Under the pieces are notes generated by a model, which made no database searches, was not told where the DNA came from, and was given only the letters and a program-made list of their open reading frames with translations. Shown one piece after another: positions 8,787 through 19,594 of a DNA stretch of 37,197 bases (the first letter of the stretch is position 1; each line of letters starts with the position of its first letter). The stretch comes from Candidatus Pullibacteroides excrementavium (lineage in GTDB: Bacteria; Bacteroidota; Bacteroidia; Bacteroidales; P3), in assembly GCA_017694335.1 (NCBI GenBank), contig JADIMZ010000147.1, positions 1 to 37,197 on the forward strand, in the 5' to 3' direction. The position numbers were made by a program, and so were the translations under genes.

Positions 8787-9263
8787 ATGCGAATCCTGAT
8801 TCAACGAACCACCAATGCCCGGGTTGATATTGCCGGGGAAACCGTCGCGCGTATCGACAAAGGCTTCTTGGTCCTGGTCGGCATCACCGAAGAAGATACC
8901 GAAGAAGATGCCAAATACCTAGCCAAGAAATTAGCCCAGCTCCGGGTCTTTGAAGACGCAGAAGGCAAGATGAACCTATCGGTCAAGGACATCGGCGGGG
9001 CAATCCTCTCGGTGTCCCAATTCACCCTGTACGCCGACACGAGGAAAGGCAACCGACCCAGCTTCATCCATGCCGCCCGTCCTGAAAAAGCGGAGCCTCT
9101 TTACGAATATTTCAACAGCCTGCTCCGCCGGGAATACGGCCTGGAAGTGCAGACCGGCCGCTTCGGCGCGGACATGAAAGTCCGTTTCACCAACGACGGC
9201 CCGGTAACGATATGGATTGACAGCACCGAACGCCACCAAAGCCGGAACCAAGCCTCCTCTTGA
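8787..9263 (+). CDS. dtd: D-aminoacyl-tRNA deacylase
   Basis: 158 residues (E. coli Dtd has 145). It hydrolyses D-amino acids, and mischarged glycine, off tRNA in the cytoplasm, a chirality-proofreading step. Motifs: [15 protein letters not shown] at the N-terminus, [17 protein letters not shown] (the SQFTL active-site motif) and [12 protein letters not shown] (the cross-subunit Gly-cisPro motif, usually NxGPxT). The ATG at 8787 is chosen because the protein then begins exactly at the family N-terminus; an upstream in-frame ATG lies before the transcription start. A short Ser/Gln-rich tail extends past the usual end. The downstream outer-membrane gene starts 126 bases later with no obvious promoter between, so the two may be co-transcribed. 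Confidence 0.95.
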   Translation: MRILIQRTTNARVDIAGETVARIDKGFLVLVGITEEDTEEDAKYLAKKLAQLRVFEDAEGKMNLSVKDIGGAILSVSQFTLYADTRKGNRPSFIHAARPEKAEPLYEYFNSLLRREYGLEVQTGRFGADMKVRFTNDGPVTIWIDSTERHQSRNQASS

Positions 9264-9389
9264 CAGCCGCCTCCTGCCTCGCAGCAAAGGCATAGTGCTA
9301 ACAATCCGCACAAAGGCAAATCCGCGTCCACAAATCCCAAGCGTTCGCAAAGTCAAACAAACCAATACCGGATTCCTAATCCCTGCAAG

Positions 9390-10013
9390 ATGAAAACCGA
9401 AAACCGCGCCCTGATGCTTGCCCCTATCACGCTTCTCATCACCCTATTCCTGGCGATTCCTTTTGCCGCCAAGGCCCAAGTCAACGACCTCAACACGCTT
9501 TCCTCGCAAAAGGAGGTCCGCGAAGCCCGGCAGGTCAACGACTGGGAGGAAGATCCGCCTAAAGGCACGCCGGGGCTTTACAAGAACCGTTTCTTTACTG
9601 GGGGCGGCTTGGGATTGCAGTTCGGCACGCTGACTGCCGTGGAACTCGCGCCCACGGTCGGTTATATCGTCCACCGCATGTTCCGCTTCGGCATCACCGT
9701 CAATTTCAGCTATTTCCGCGATGCCTACTTTCAACCGGCCCTCAGCAGCTATTACTGGGGCGGCAGCTTCTTTATCCGCTTCTACCCTATCCGCAGGCTT
9801 TTCATCCATGCCGAAATCGGAGGAATGAACCAGCCATATGGCTCGAACCATGAACGCAAATGGCTTGCCTACCCCATTGCCGGCATCGGCTACAGCCAGC
9901 CTCTCGGCAACCGGGTCGCCCTCACGATTCGAGCCATGTGGAATTTCAACAACGACGAGTATTCCATCTACGGCAATCCCATCATCGGCATCGGCTGCGA
10001 AGTAGGACTGTAA
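9390..10013 (+). CDS. Small outer-membrane beta-barrel protein, unknown function
   Basis: 207 residues. An N-terminal signal peptide is visible (hydrophobic stretch around residues 8-25, cleavage likely after AKAQ). The mature part begins with a charged linker, then from about residue 68 shows alternating aromatic/glycine strands typical of an 8-stranded outer-membrane barrel: GGGLGLQFGTLTAVELAPTV, GGSFFIRFYPIRRLFIHAEI and GYSQPLGNRVALTIRAMWNF. It ends in GIGCEVGL. Similar proteins are common and uncharacterised in Bacteroidota. It sits downstream of dtd on the same strand; no functional link is evident. Confidence 0.75.
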   Translation: MKTENRALMLAPITLLITLFLAIPFAAKAQVNDLNTLSSQKEVREARQVNDWEEDPPKGTPGLYKNRFFTGGGLGLQFGTLTAVELAPTVGYIVHRMFRFGITVNFSYFRDAYFQPALSSYYWGGSFFIRFYPIRRLFIHAEIGGMNQPYGSNHERKWLAYPIAGIGYSQPLGNRVALTIRAMWNFNNDEYSIYGNPIIGIGCEVGL

Positions 10014-10020
10014 CTCCTGA

Positions 10021-10088
10021 TTTTATGCAATAAAAACTCCATACTGCATAAAAATGGTACTTTTTTATGCAATACAGACCCTATACTG
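10021..10088. repeat. Operator-like repeats before the DUF4143 ATPase
   Basis: TTTTATGCAATA starts two 26-base imperfect direct copies (10021-10046 and 10063-10088, 22 of 26 identical), both ending in TACTG, 42 bases apart. A reversed half-site GCATAAAA (10046-10053) lies between them. The array ends 12 bases before a -7 box. Confidence 0.75.
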
Positions 10089-10100
10089 AAAGAAATACCT

Positions 10101-10108
10101 TATTTTTG
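10101..10108 (+). promoter_or_regulatory. Promoter -7 box of the DUF4143 ATPase
   Basis: TATTTTTG matches TAnnTTTG exactly, 26 bases before the ATG. No TTTG is found at the -33 position; the second 26-base repeat covers that place, so activation or repression there is plausible. Confidence 0.65.
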
Positions 10109-10134
10109 CAGGAGAAAAGCAAGCATAGAAGATA

Positions 10135-11379
10135 ATGAAAGACATCCTGATCGACCAACGGAAGGAACGTGACGAACTGCTTTCACGCCCGTATCTGACC
10201 CGGCGCACGCTCCAAGACCCTCATCTGCTGCTCGACAGCAAGCTTATCAAATTAATTACCGGGCCAAGGCGAACAGGCAAATCCACCCAAGCCTTGCTAA
10301 TGCTGCGCGGCAAGAATTTCGCCTATTTGAACTTTGACAATCAGGCATTGCTGGAATCCTGGGATGCGAGCCAAGTCATGCGTATGCTGGATGATGTCTA
10401 TCCCGGTTATGAATACATCCTGCTTGACGAGGTGCAAAATCTCGATGCATGGGATTTATGGGTCAGCAGTCTTTACAGGATGGGTAAAAACCTTGTCATA
10501 ACCGGCAGCAACGCAAAGATGCTTAGCAGCGAAATGGCAACCGTGCTAACCGGCAAATACCTTCAATTAGAGATGCTGCCGTTCAGCCTTGAAGAATTCT
10601 TCGACTGGAACAAACTGGATCTGCACAACTTGAAAGAAGCACAAAAAGCTGAGGCATCGGCACTGACGGACGACTACCTGAGAAACGGCGGCTATCCCGA
10701 AACGGTAGCTTCACGCTCACTGACACGCAGTTACCTTGACACCCTGTTTGATGCCATCATTTGGAAAGATGTCGCCAAGCGGCATCATGTACGCAATACG
10801 ACAGACCTGAACAACCTGGCCCTGTACCTTGTCTCAAACATCTGCAGCCAGCTAAGCGCCAATGAATTGACTGCTAACCTAGGTCTTTCCAGTGTCAACA
10901 CCACCAAGAAGTTCATGGATTACTTGCACGAACCTTACCTGTTCTATTACCTGCCACGCTATAACAACAAACTGAACCTGATGAAAAAAGCCCCTAGAAA
11001 AGTTTATGTGGTTGACAACGGCTTTGTAGCGGCAAAAGCATTTGCCTTGAGCAGCAATCTCGGGCACTTGCTGGAAAACCAGGTGTTCATAGAACTGATA
11101 CGCAGAGGTTACGCCACGGAAAAGACCTTGTTCTATTATCGTTCACGCAATGACAAGGAAATAGATTTCGTCATGCGCAAAGGAACAAGCGTGGAACAAC
11201 TGGTACAAGTCTGCTACGACATGAGCAACCCCAAAACCGAAAAACGCGAAACGGACAGCCTTGTCGAAGGAGCCGGCGAATTGAGATGCGACAAGCTCGT
11301 CATTGTGACAAATGACGAGGAGCGCACCATAGAAAAAGACGGTTACAAGATAAGCGTTATCCCTTTCTCCCGATTTTAA
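10135..11379 (+). CDS. AAA ATPase with DUF4143 C-terminal domain
   Basis: 414 residues. The N-terminal AAA_14 ATPase domain has a Walker A GPRRTGKST (about 43-51), a Walker B YILLDEVQN (about 100-108) and a sensor-like VITGSNAKMLSSE. The C-terminal DUF4143 region has the usual DYLRNGGYPE, and the end shows YYRSRNDKEIDFVM, the ExxD/PD-(D/E)XK-like signature of the family. These proteins are numerous and variable in Bacteroidota; function is not established, and proposals include roles in DNA-associated or mobile-element biology. Codon use looks less GC-biased than in neighbours, consistent with transfer. It is preceded by an operator-like repeat array and converges with the S41 peptidase. Confidence 0.88.
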   Translation: MKDILIDQRKERDELLSRPYLTRRTLQDPHLLLDSKLIKLITGPRRTGKSTQALLMLRGKNFAYLNFDNQALLESWDASQVMRMLDDVYPGYEYILLDEVQNLDAWDLWVSSLYRMGKNLVITGSNAKMLSSEMATVLTGKYLQLEMLPFSLEEFFDWNKLDLHNLKEAQKAEASALTDDYLRNGGYPETVASRSLTRSYLDTLFDAIIWKDVAKRHHVRNTTDLNNLALYLVSNICSQLSANELTANLGLSSVNTTKKFMDYLHEPYLFYYLPRYNNKLNLMKKAPRKVYVVDNGFVAAKAFALSSNLGHLLENQVFIELIRRGYATEKTLFYYRSRNDKEIDFVMRKGTSVEQLVQVCYDMSNPKTEKRETDSLVEGAGELRCDKLVIVTNDEERTIEKDGYKISVIPFSRF

Positions 11380-11493
11380 CCCCAATCGCTCATTAACCGC
11401 ACGAACTCGTTTCCCATCGCAAGGTGACAACGCTCTTTGGGCATCTCGCTCGCCTTTGGCTGAATCCTGACCTCGGTAGGCCTCGAACTAAAA

Positions 11494-11525
11494 AAGCGCG
11501 GCGAGGCCGAAGCCTCGCCGCGCTT
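11494..11525 (-). terminator. Rho-independent terminator of the S41 peptidase gene
   Basis: A 14-base perfect stem (11494-11507 with 11512-11525) closed by a TTCG tetraloop on the minus strand and followed there by a run of T (11495-11490). It lies 80 bases past the stop at 11606. Confidence 0.92.
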
Positions 11526-11605
11526 GTCAAAACATCCCAAAAGACACGCCCCGCGCCGTATCCGCACCGGATTCGCAGCGCATCGACGTGCATTCCGGAA
11601 TCGGA

Positions 11606-14600
11606 TTATTTCCCGGCCTTCGCCTTCACGGCATCAGCCTCCTTCAGCATCTCTTCCACCGCCTTTTCCAGCTGGAGGTCGCGACCCTGCAACAAAGTCT
11701 CAGGCGTGTTATAGACAATGATATCCGGAATCAAATCCTGGTTTTCCAGATAATTGCCCTTTTCGTCCAACGTACCCACTTGCGGGATACCGAACACGTA
11801 ACCGCCGTTCAGGCTTTCCCACCATACCGCCGTCATCGTTCCCGGAACCGGCGCCCCGATCAGCTTGCCGATACCCAAGGACTTGTAAACGAAAGGCGTG
11901 CCATGGGCATCCGAATAGTTGTTCTCGCTGACCAGCATGCAGGACGGCTTGAGCCACTTGCTGTAAGGCTCGTCCGAGATATACTGGCCACGTGGGCTGA
12001 AACGAGCGTAACGCTTGCCGCTGAGCAAGGTAGCCACATCATCGTGCAGCCAGCCGCCGCCATTGTTGCGCGTGTCCACGATAACCGCTTCCCGGTTCCG
12101 GTTCTTGTCGTTGAGAAGCTGGCGGTAAACCGTGCGGAAGCTCTTGGAATCCATGCCTTCGATATGCACGTAAGCCAGACGGCCGCCCGAAAGCGAATCC
12201 ACCAGACGTTCGTTGCGCTTTACCCAACGTTCGTACAGCAAGGCACTCTGCTGTCCGCTGCTGATCGGCTTCACCGTCACATCAAACGCCTTGCCTTTGG
12301 AGGGCTTGATTGTGAAACGGGTCGATTCGCCCGCCTTGCCTTCCAACAAAGGATAATAGTCCTCGCCTGCCTTGATTTCCACCCCGTCGATGGCCGTAAT
12401 CAAATCGCCGGGCTTGATATCCTTGCCGCAGAGCGCGAAAGGACTGTTGTGCAGGATTTCCTGGAACTTCAGGCCATCGCCCTCATAAGCCGGGTCGAAA
12501 AAAGCCCCCAAAGCCGCTACCGGCATCGAAGCCCTTCCACCGCCAAAGAAACGGCATCCGGTATGGGAAGCGTTCAACTCGCCCAACAACTCGCTCACCA
12601 TCACCGAGAAATCATAACCGTTGTTGATATAGGGCAGGAATCGTTCGTAATTGTCAAAATAGGCCTTCCAGTCCATGCCCCGGAAAGTGGGGTCGTAGAA
12701 CTTGTCCTTGACCTGCTTCCAGATATGGCTGAACAGATATTCGCGCTGCGCGAACGGACGCACTTCGTAAAGCGCCTCGAAATCGATATTCTCCATCGAA
12801 CCCGAAGCCGTGGAAATCTTCTTGATGCCGCCCATGCCCAAGAAATAGATATTGGCACCATCCTTGTCCATCTCCATGGAACCGTAGCCCACATTCGGCA
12901 CTTTCAATTCGGTCTTTTCTTCCACCAGATCCTTGACCCACAAGGCCATCTTGCCATTGTAAGGAGCCATGTAATAGAGCTTGTCCCCGTCGGGGCTGAG
13001 CAACATGTCGCCCAAGTTGTCCGACACATTGGTCAAGCGCAAGGTCCGGTCGTCCAGATAATCGAAGTCGAATTCCAAGGGTTCCACCTTGGGTTCCTTG
13101 CCATCGGCACTGTCCTTCTTGGCTTTTTCCTCGGCTTTTTCTTCCTTCTTGGCTTCCTTGCTGTCCTTTTCAGCGGCCGCCAAAAGCTCGCGTTCCTCCT
13201 TGTCCATCAAGAACTTCTCATAAGCCTTCTGGTCAAAGAACATGATATAGACATCGGTTTCGGCGCCCCACGAACCGTGGCTGCGGTAACCGCTGCGGTC
13301 GCTCTGGAACAACATGGCCTTGCCGCCCAGGACGAACTTGCCACCGTATTCGGTATAACCGCTATTGGTCAGGTTATGAATCTCCCCGCTGCCATCGGCC
13401 TTCACCAATGCCTGGTCCTTGTGGTTCCAACCGCCCGTGCCGATATAACCGGTCAGGATCCATTTGCTGTCAGGGCTCCAGCTGTATTCCTGGTCACCAT
13501 CCTGATAGGAATATTCGTATTTGCCGTCCATCACCGTGCGAACCTTGCCGCTCTTGAGGTCAAGCACGCAAATCTCGGTGCGGTTCTTCAAGAAAGCCAC
13601 TTCCTTGCCATCGGGGCTGTACTGCGGGTAGAAGCTGGTTTCCTGGCTCTTGGTCAGGTTCTCTTCCTTGATGTCGGTGGCATAGGTGAACATATCCTCG
13701 TCCTTGTTAGCCAGCGATGCCTGGTAAACCTGCCATACCCCGTCGCGTTCCGATGCATAGACCAACGAACGCCCGTCCGGCGCAAAGTCGATATAACGTT
13801 CGGTTTCCGGCGTATTGGTGATACGCTTGGTGGTGGCGTAATCCATCGAGGTCACATACACATCGCCCCCCAGGATAAAGGCCACTTCCTTCTGCTTGGG
13901 CGAAACGGCCAATTCGGAAGCCCCCGAACGCATCACGTGCTTGGTCACTTCCTTGATGCCGTTGTCGGCCACGATTTCCACCTGCAGTTTCACAGGTTCG
14001 GCACCGGGCTTCATCGTGTAAAGCTCGCCATTGTAGGTAAAGCAGAGCATGCCGTCCTTGGCCACGCTCAGGAAACGCACCGGATGGGTCTTGAAATGGG
14101 TCAGCTGTTCGGATGCCGAATTGGGAGACAAGCCTCTCTTATAGACATTGAACGAACCGTTTTCCTCGCTCAGCAGGTAATAGGCCTTGTAGTCCGGCGT
14201 CCAGACCGGGCTACGGTCTTCGCCTTTGAAAGTGGTCATCTTGGTGTACTTGCCGTCCTTCAGCATCCAGATATCGCGGGTCACGCTGGAGGTATGGTGC
14301 TTGCGCCAAGGATCCTCATAGCCCTTGATATCCTGGAAAAGGATGCTGCCGTCGGGGTTCAGGCTCAGCTCGTCCATCGGCCAGGCACTGAAAAGTTCGG
14401 GACGGGAAGCATCCAATCCCACTTTATAGACTTGGGGATAAGTCCCGTCGGGGAACAACATGCTGTTCACGGTCGGCATCAGGCCCGACTTGTAAATCAC
14501 GGCCTGCCCGTCGGGAGTGAAAGCCAAGGGTGTTTCCGTGCCGCTGTTGGTGGTCAGGCGAACCGGGTTGCCGCCCTTCACGCCTACATAATAAAGATCC

Positions 14601-14899
14601 AGGCTCCCTTCGCGGTCGGAAGAGAAGACAATCTTGCTGCCATCCGGGCTCCAGACCGGCATATAATCGTAAGCCGGGTTCGACGTAAGCTGACGGGCTT
14701 CGCCGCCGGATACCGGAACAATGAAAATATCGCCCATATAGCAGAACGCTATCTGGGTCCCATCCGGAGAAATAGCCGGATAACGCAGCCAGAGCGGATT
14801 TTCTTCCGTCCGGGCTGCCTGGGCCGCGCTTTCCTGCGCCCAGAGGCCGGCCGGCATCATCATGCCCGCCAAGGCCAAACCAAGAATCAGTTTCTTCAT
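11606..14899 (-). CDS. Tricorn-like S41 family peptidase
   Basis: 1097 residues with a signal peptide (MKKLILGLALAGMMMPAGLW, cleavage after AQ), so it acts in the periplasm or at the outer membrane. Domains in order: a beta-propeller region rich in TolB/WD-like repeats (SPDGTQIAF, SPDGSKIVFSSDREG, SPDGKEVAF), a Lys/Glu-rich charged stretch (about 565-610), a second propeller portion, a C1-like helical domain, a PDZ domain (KPGDLITAIDGVEI) and the S41 protease core. Catalytic residues are visible in VDTRNNGGGW and SENNYSDAH, with Ser996 as the likely nucleophile. Homologues trim peptides for scavenging. ATG 14899 is chosen for the signal peptide; the frame runs open 83 codons upstream without coding character. 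An equally long plus-strand frame over the gene is an antisense shadow. Confidence 0.92.
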   Translation of the reverse strand: MKKLILGLALAGMMMPAGLWAQESAAQAARTEENPLWLRYPAISPDGTQIAFCYMGDIFIVPVSGGEARQLTSNPAYDYMPVWSPDGSKIVFSSDREGSLDLYYVGVKGGNPVRLTTNSGTETPLAFTPDGQAVIYKSGLMPTVNSMLFPDGTYPQVYKVGLDASRPELFSAWPMDELSLNPDGSILFQDIKGYEDPWRKHHTSSVTRDIWMLKDGKYTKMTTFKGEDRSPVWTPDYKAYYLLSEENGSFNVYKRGLSPNSASEQLTHFKTHPVRFLSVAKDGMLCFTYNGELYTMKPGAEPVKLQVEIVADNGIKEVTKHVMRSGASELAVSPKQKEVAFILGGDVYVTSMDYATTKRITNTPETERYIDFAPDGRSLVYASERDGVWQVYQASLANKDEDMFTYATDIKEENLTKSQETSFYPQYSPDGKEVAFLKNRTEICVLDLKSGKVRTVMDGKYEYSYQDGDQEYSWSPDSKWILTGYIGTGGWNHKDQALVKADGSGEIHNLTNSGYTEYGGKFVLGGKAMLFQSDRSGYRSHGSWGAETDVYIMFFDQKAYEKFLMDKEERELLAAAEKDSKEAKKEEKAEEKAKKDSADGKEPKVEPLEFDFDYLDDRTLRLTNVSDNLGDMLLSPDGDKLYYMAPYNGKMALWVKDLVEEKTELKVPNVGYGSMEMDKDGANIYFLGMGGIKKISTASGSMENIDFEALYEVRPFAQREYLFSHIWKQVKDKFYDPTFRGMDWKAYFDNYERFLPYINNGYDFSVMVSELLGELNASHTGCRFFGGGRASMPVAALGAFFDPAYEGDGLKFQEILHNSPFALCGKDIKPGDLITAIDGVEIKAGEDYYPLLEGKAGESTRFTIKPSKGKAFDVTVKPISSGQQSALLYERWVKRNERLVDSLSGGRLAYVHIEGMDSKSFRTVYRQLLNDKNRNREAVIVDTRNNGGGWLHDDVATLLSGKRYARFSPRGQYISDEPYSKWLKPSCMLVSENNYSDAHGTPFVYKSLGIGKLIGAPVPGTMTAVWWESLNGGYVFGIPQVGTLDEKGNYLENQDLIPDIIVYNTPETLLQGRDLQLEKAVEEMLKEADAVKAKAGK

Positions 14900-15311
14900 A
14901 CTATTGCGTTGATTTTTTTTGTTTTCACATCCATTTTGCCGTGGCACAAGAACGCCACCCGCCTCTTCCAAAACCCGAACGACAAAGCCGAACCCGCTTT
15001 CAAAAAGCGGGTAAAGGTACGAAAGTTTGGGCGATTCCGAAACAAATCCTATCAAAAATACTTTCCAGCGCCCTTTCTTCCAGCTTGGAATCGAGGATAC
15101 GCCCCCCCTGTTCCGCCTATCCGCCTGAGGATATAAGGCAAACGCCAATAAGGCAGAGAGCCGCCAGCAAATGACAAAACGGCAAAAAAACTATCCGATA
15201 ATCATTTTTAGGGATTCCGAAAGCCTGCCAAGCTCTCAAAATACCTAAAAGTGGGGATTGACAAAACGGGCCTCTCCTGCCGACCTTTGCACTCCCTTAA
15301 AAACAATAAAA
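14900..15311. other. Divergent intergenic region, S41 peptidase / xusA
   Basis: No gene is supported in these 412 bases. For the minus-strand S41 gene there are two -7 candidates: TATTTTTG (read 15060-15053, an exact TAnnTTTG match) and TACCTTTA (15019-15012, with TTTG at 15046-15043 but a 23-base spacer). The xusA promoter lies at 15258-15289. The middle part (15090-15250) is AT-rich at its right end and shows nothing further. Confidence 0.5.
15258..15289 (+). promoter_or_regulatory. Promoter of the xus operon
   Basis: TTG (15258-15260), a 21-base spacer and GACCTTTG (15282-15289, one base from TAnnTTTG) fit the Bacteroidota pattern. Transcription would start near 15297, leaving about 15 bases before the ATG at 15312. 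No obvious Fur palindrome was recognised. Confidence 0.6.
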
Positions 15312-17885
15312 ATGATGATTTTCCAGTCCTGCCATACCCATCTGGACCCGGTCTGCCCCAGCCCTCCCCAAAGGCAGCGCAGCCTCAGGAACGCCGAAGC
15401 ACCGCCTGCCGGCCTCCCGTCCGTTTCTATTCCCCTGTCCGGCCAAAGACATTCCTTCTCAATCCCCAAATATTTCCTTTTCCCCCTTTTCCTCTTTTTA
15501 TTATCGAGCCTTCCGCTCATCGCCCAGCAAAACACGCTAAACCAAAAGAACACGGGCATCATTTCCGGCAAAGTCTTTTCCGAGGAAGCGGGCGGGAAAC
15601 AGCCGGTCTTCTACGCCACCGCCCATCTCAAGAACACCGCCTACGGCGCTACCACCAACGAGGAAGGCATTTTCCAGATCCAAGCCCCAGCCGGTACCTA
15701 CACCTTGGTAGTCTCCCTCATCGGCTACGAAAGCGTGGAGAAAGAAATCCATCTCAAAGCCGGAGAACGCATCAAGCAACATATCACCCTGAGAACCAAA
15801 GCCGAGATGCTCAACGAAGTGGTCATATCCTCCAACGGAGTGAGCCGGACCCGGCGCTCGGCCTTCAACACCGTGGCCGTCGATACCCGCGACTTGCAGA
15901 ACTCCACCCGCAACCTGAGCGATGCCTTGGCCAAAGCCCCCGGCCTCAAGGTCCGAGAATCGGGCGGCGTAGGTTCGGACATGCAGTTCTCCTTGGACGG
16001 ATTCAGCGGCAAGCATGTCAAGGTCTTCATCGACGGGATTCCCCAGGAAGGGGTCGGCAGCTCGTTCGGACTCAACAACATCCCGGTCAACTTCGCCGAG
16101 CGGATCGAAGTCTATAAAGGCGTGGTGCCAGTCCAGTTCGGCACGGATGCCATCGGCGGGGTCATCAACATCATCACCAAGAAGAAACGCAACCGCTGGT
16201 TTGTCGATGCCGCCTACTCCTACGGCTCGTTCAACACCCACAAGTCGCATCTCAACTTCGGCCAGACCCTCAAAAACGGTTTCACCTACGAAATCAACGC
16301 TTTCCAGAACTATTCCGACAACAACTACCAGGTGGACGTGAACCCCGAAATCTTCACCTTCCACGAAGACGGCTCGGTTTCTACCTATATCGACAACTCG
16401 GAAAAAGTCCGGGTAAAACGTTTCCACGATACCTACCACAACGAAGCGGTTGTAGCCAAGTTCGGCGTCGTGGACAAGCCTTGGGCCGACCGGCTGATGT
16501 TCGGCATGACCTTCTCGCACATGTACCAGGACATACAGACCGGCGTTCGGCAGAACACCGTCTATGGCGAAAAGTTCCGCCGGGGCTACTCGCTGATGCC
16601 TTCGCTCGAATACAGCAAACGCAACCTCTTCACCAAAGGGCTGGATCTGGTCGTGAGCCTCAACTACAACCGGAACGCGACCACTAATGTGGACACCTCC
16701 TCCTACCATTACAACTGGTTCGGGGAACGCTACAAGATGAACACTTCCGGCGAACAGAGCCGCCAGCTTTCCCGCGCCGACAACGATAACCTGAACGGGA
16801 CTTTAGGCCTGAACTACCGCTTGGGCAAGATGCACATGTTCAGCCTGAACCATGTATTCAACGCCTTCCACCGCCAGAACACCTCTTTCCTGTCCGAGGA
16901 CCCGGTCATCGACCCCATTGCCAAAGTGACCCGCAAGAACATCACCGGCCTCTCCTACCGGCTGATGCCCAGCAGGAAATGGAACCTTTCCGTTTTCGGG
17001 AAATTCTACCACCAGTACATCTCCGGGCCGATTGCCGAAGACGAGACCCAGAGCAACTACATAGAGCATTCGCGCAATGTCAGTTCCTTCGGCTACGGCG
17101 CGGCCGGGACTTATTTCATCATGGAAGGCCTCCAAGCCAAGCTTTCCTATGAAAAAGCCTGCCGCCTGCCTACCATCGAGGAAATGTTCGGCAACGAGGA
17201 CCTGGAAATGGGGCAAGTGAGCCTGCGGCCCGAAAACAGCCACAACCTGAACTTCAACCTGAGCTACAACAGGAAATTCGGCAAGCACGGCCTCTATTTG
17301 GAAGGCAGCTTCGTCTACCGCAACACCCGGGACTACATCCAGCGCAACATCTCCGACCTCAGCGGGGGCAAGGAAGCGGCCACCTATGTCAACTACGGCA
17401 AGGTGGAGACCATCGGCTACAACCTCTCCGCCCGCTACAGCTTCAGCAAATGGTTCAGCCTCGGCGGAAATCTCAGCCACATGAACGTGCGCGACCGCCA
17501 GAAGACCATGATCGGGACCACCACGCCCAACTTGGCCTACGGGGCCCGGATGCCCAACGTGCCCTATCTTTTTGCCGATGCCGACTTCACTTTCTACTGG
17601 CGCGACCTGGGCAAGAAAGGCAATGTGCTGTCCGTCACCTACGACAACCAGTACCTGCACAGCTTTTCCTATTATTCGGAAATCATCGGCAGCAGCAGTA
17701 CCGAATACATCGTGCCTGACCAGTTCTCGCACAATATTTCGATAGCCTACAGCATCGGCAACGGGCGTTACAACTTCTCGTTCGAATGCCGCAACTTCAC
17801 CAACGAGGACCTGTACGACAATTTCAGCCTCCAGAAGGCGGGGCGGGCGTTTTACGGGAAAATCCGGGTGCATTTCGGCAACTGA
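15312..17885 (+). CDS. xusA: TonB-dependent receptor, XusA-type
   Basis: 857 residues. Outer-membrane receptor that imports a ligand using TonB energy. Order: an unusually long n-region (about 50 residues), a hydrophobic signal core (YFLFPLFLFLLSSLPLIAQQ), a CarboxypepD_reg-like domain (IISGKVFSEEAGGKQPVFYA through GTYTLVVSLIGYES), a TonB-box-like LNEVVISS, the plug (SDALAKAPGLKVRESGG, FIDGIPQEG, ERIEVYKGVVPVQFGTDAIG) and a 22-strand-type barrel ending in an aromatic-rich strand (FYGKIRVHFGN). It is followed by a DUF4374 lipoprotein and a PepSY protein, the gene order of the Bacteroides thetaiotaomicron xusABC operon for scavenging enterobactin-type xenosiderophores. The assignment rests on this gene order. 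ATG 15312 is chosen because the promoter excludes earlier starts; ATG 15315 is equally possible. Confidence 0.82.
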   Translation: MMIFQSCHTHLDPVCPSPPQRQRSLRNAEAPPAGLPSVSIPLSGQRHSFSIPKYFLFPLFLFLLSSLPLIAQQNTLNQKNTGIISGKVFSEEAGGKQPVFYATAHLKNTAYGATTNEEGIFQIQAPAGTYTLVVSLIGYESVEKEIHLKAGERIKQHITLRTKAEMLNEVVISSNGVSRTRRSAFNTVAVDTRDLQNSTRNLSDALAKAPGLKVRESGGVGSDMQFSLDGFSGKHVKVFIDGIPQEGVGSSFGLNNIPVNFAERIEVYKGVVPVQFGTDAIGGVINIITKKKRNRWFVDAAYSYGSFNTHKSHLNFGQTLKNGFTYEINAFQNYSDNNYQVDVNPEIFTFHEDGSVSTYIDNSEKVRVKRFHDTYHNEAVVAKFGVVDKPWADRLMFGMTFSHMYQDIQTGVRQNTVYGEKFRRGYSLMPSLEYSKRNLFTKGLDLVVSLNYNRNATTNVDTSSYHYNWFGERYKMNTSGEQSRQLSRADNDNLNGTLGLNYRLGKMHMFSLNHVFNAFHRQNTSFLSEDPVIDPIAKVTRKNITGLSYRLMPSRKWNLSVFGKFYHQYISGPIAEDETQSNYIEHSRNVSSFGYGAAGTYFIMEGLQAKLSYEKACRLPTIEEMFGNEDLEMGQVSLRPENSHNLNFNLSYNRKFGKHGLYLEGSFVYRNTRDYIQRNISDLSGGKEAATYVNYGKVETIGYNLSARYSFSKWFSLGGNLSHMNVRDRQKTMIGTTTPNLAYGARMPNVPYLFADADFTFYWRDLGKKGNVLSVTYDNQYLHSFSYYSEIIGSSSTEYIVPDQFSHNISIAYSIGNGRYNFSFECRNFTNEDLYDNFSLQKAGRAFYGKIRVHFGN

Positions 17886-17894
17886 CCCCGGTTT

Positions 17895-19500
<1,606 letters not shown>

Positions 19501-19525
19501 GCACAGATAAACACGGACATATTCC

Positions 19526-19570
19526 TAATTTTGCCGGTGCCGACCGCATAAACCTCCGGTTCGGCATCGG
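19526..19570 (+). promoter_or_regulatory. Possible internal promoter and leader hairpin of xusC
   Basis: TAATTTTG (19526-19533) fits TAnnTTTG exactly; no -33 box is clear. It is followed immediately by a hairpin, CCGGTGCCGA (19534-19543) with TCGGCATCGG (19561-19570), 10 pairs including one G-U, ending 24 bases before the xusC start. It could set xusC expression apart from xusAB. Confidence 0.4.
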
Positions 19571-19594
19571 CTCAATCATAACCCGTACACCTCC

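Noticed and set aside
11376..11480. Minus-strand peptide PTEVRIQPKASEMPKER... ending at 11376, possibly the tail of a lost gene
   Set aside because: It looks protein-like, but I cannot match it to a family, there is no start or upstream part, and it crosses a terminator. Left unannotated.
11588..15136. Very long plus-strand open frame (over 1100 codons) opposite the S41 peptidase
   Set aside because: It is the antisense shadow of a clear peptidase gene; high GC at third positions suppresses stops. It has no signal, motif or promoter of its own.
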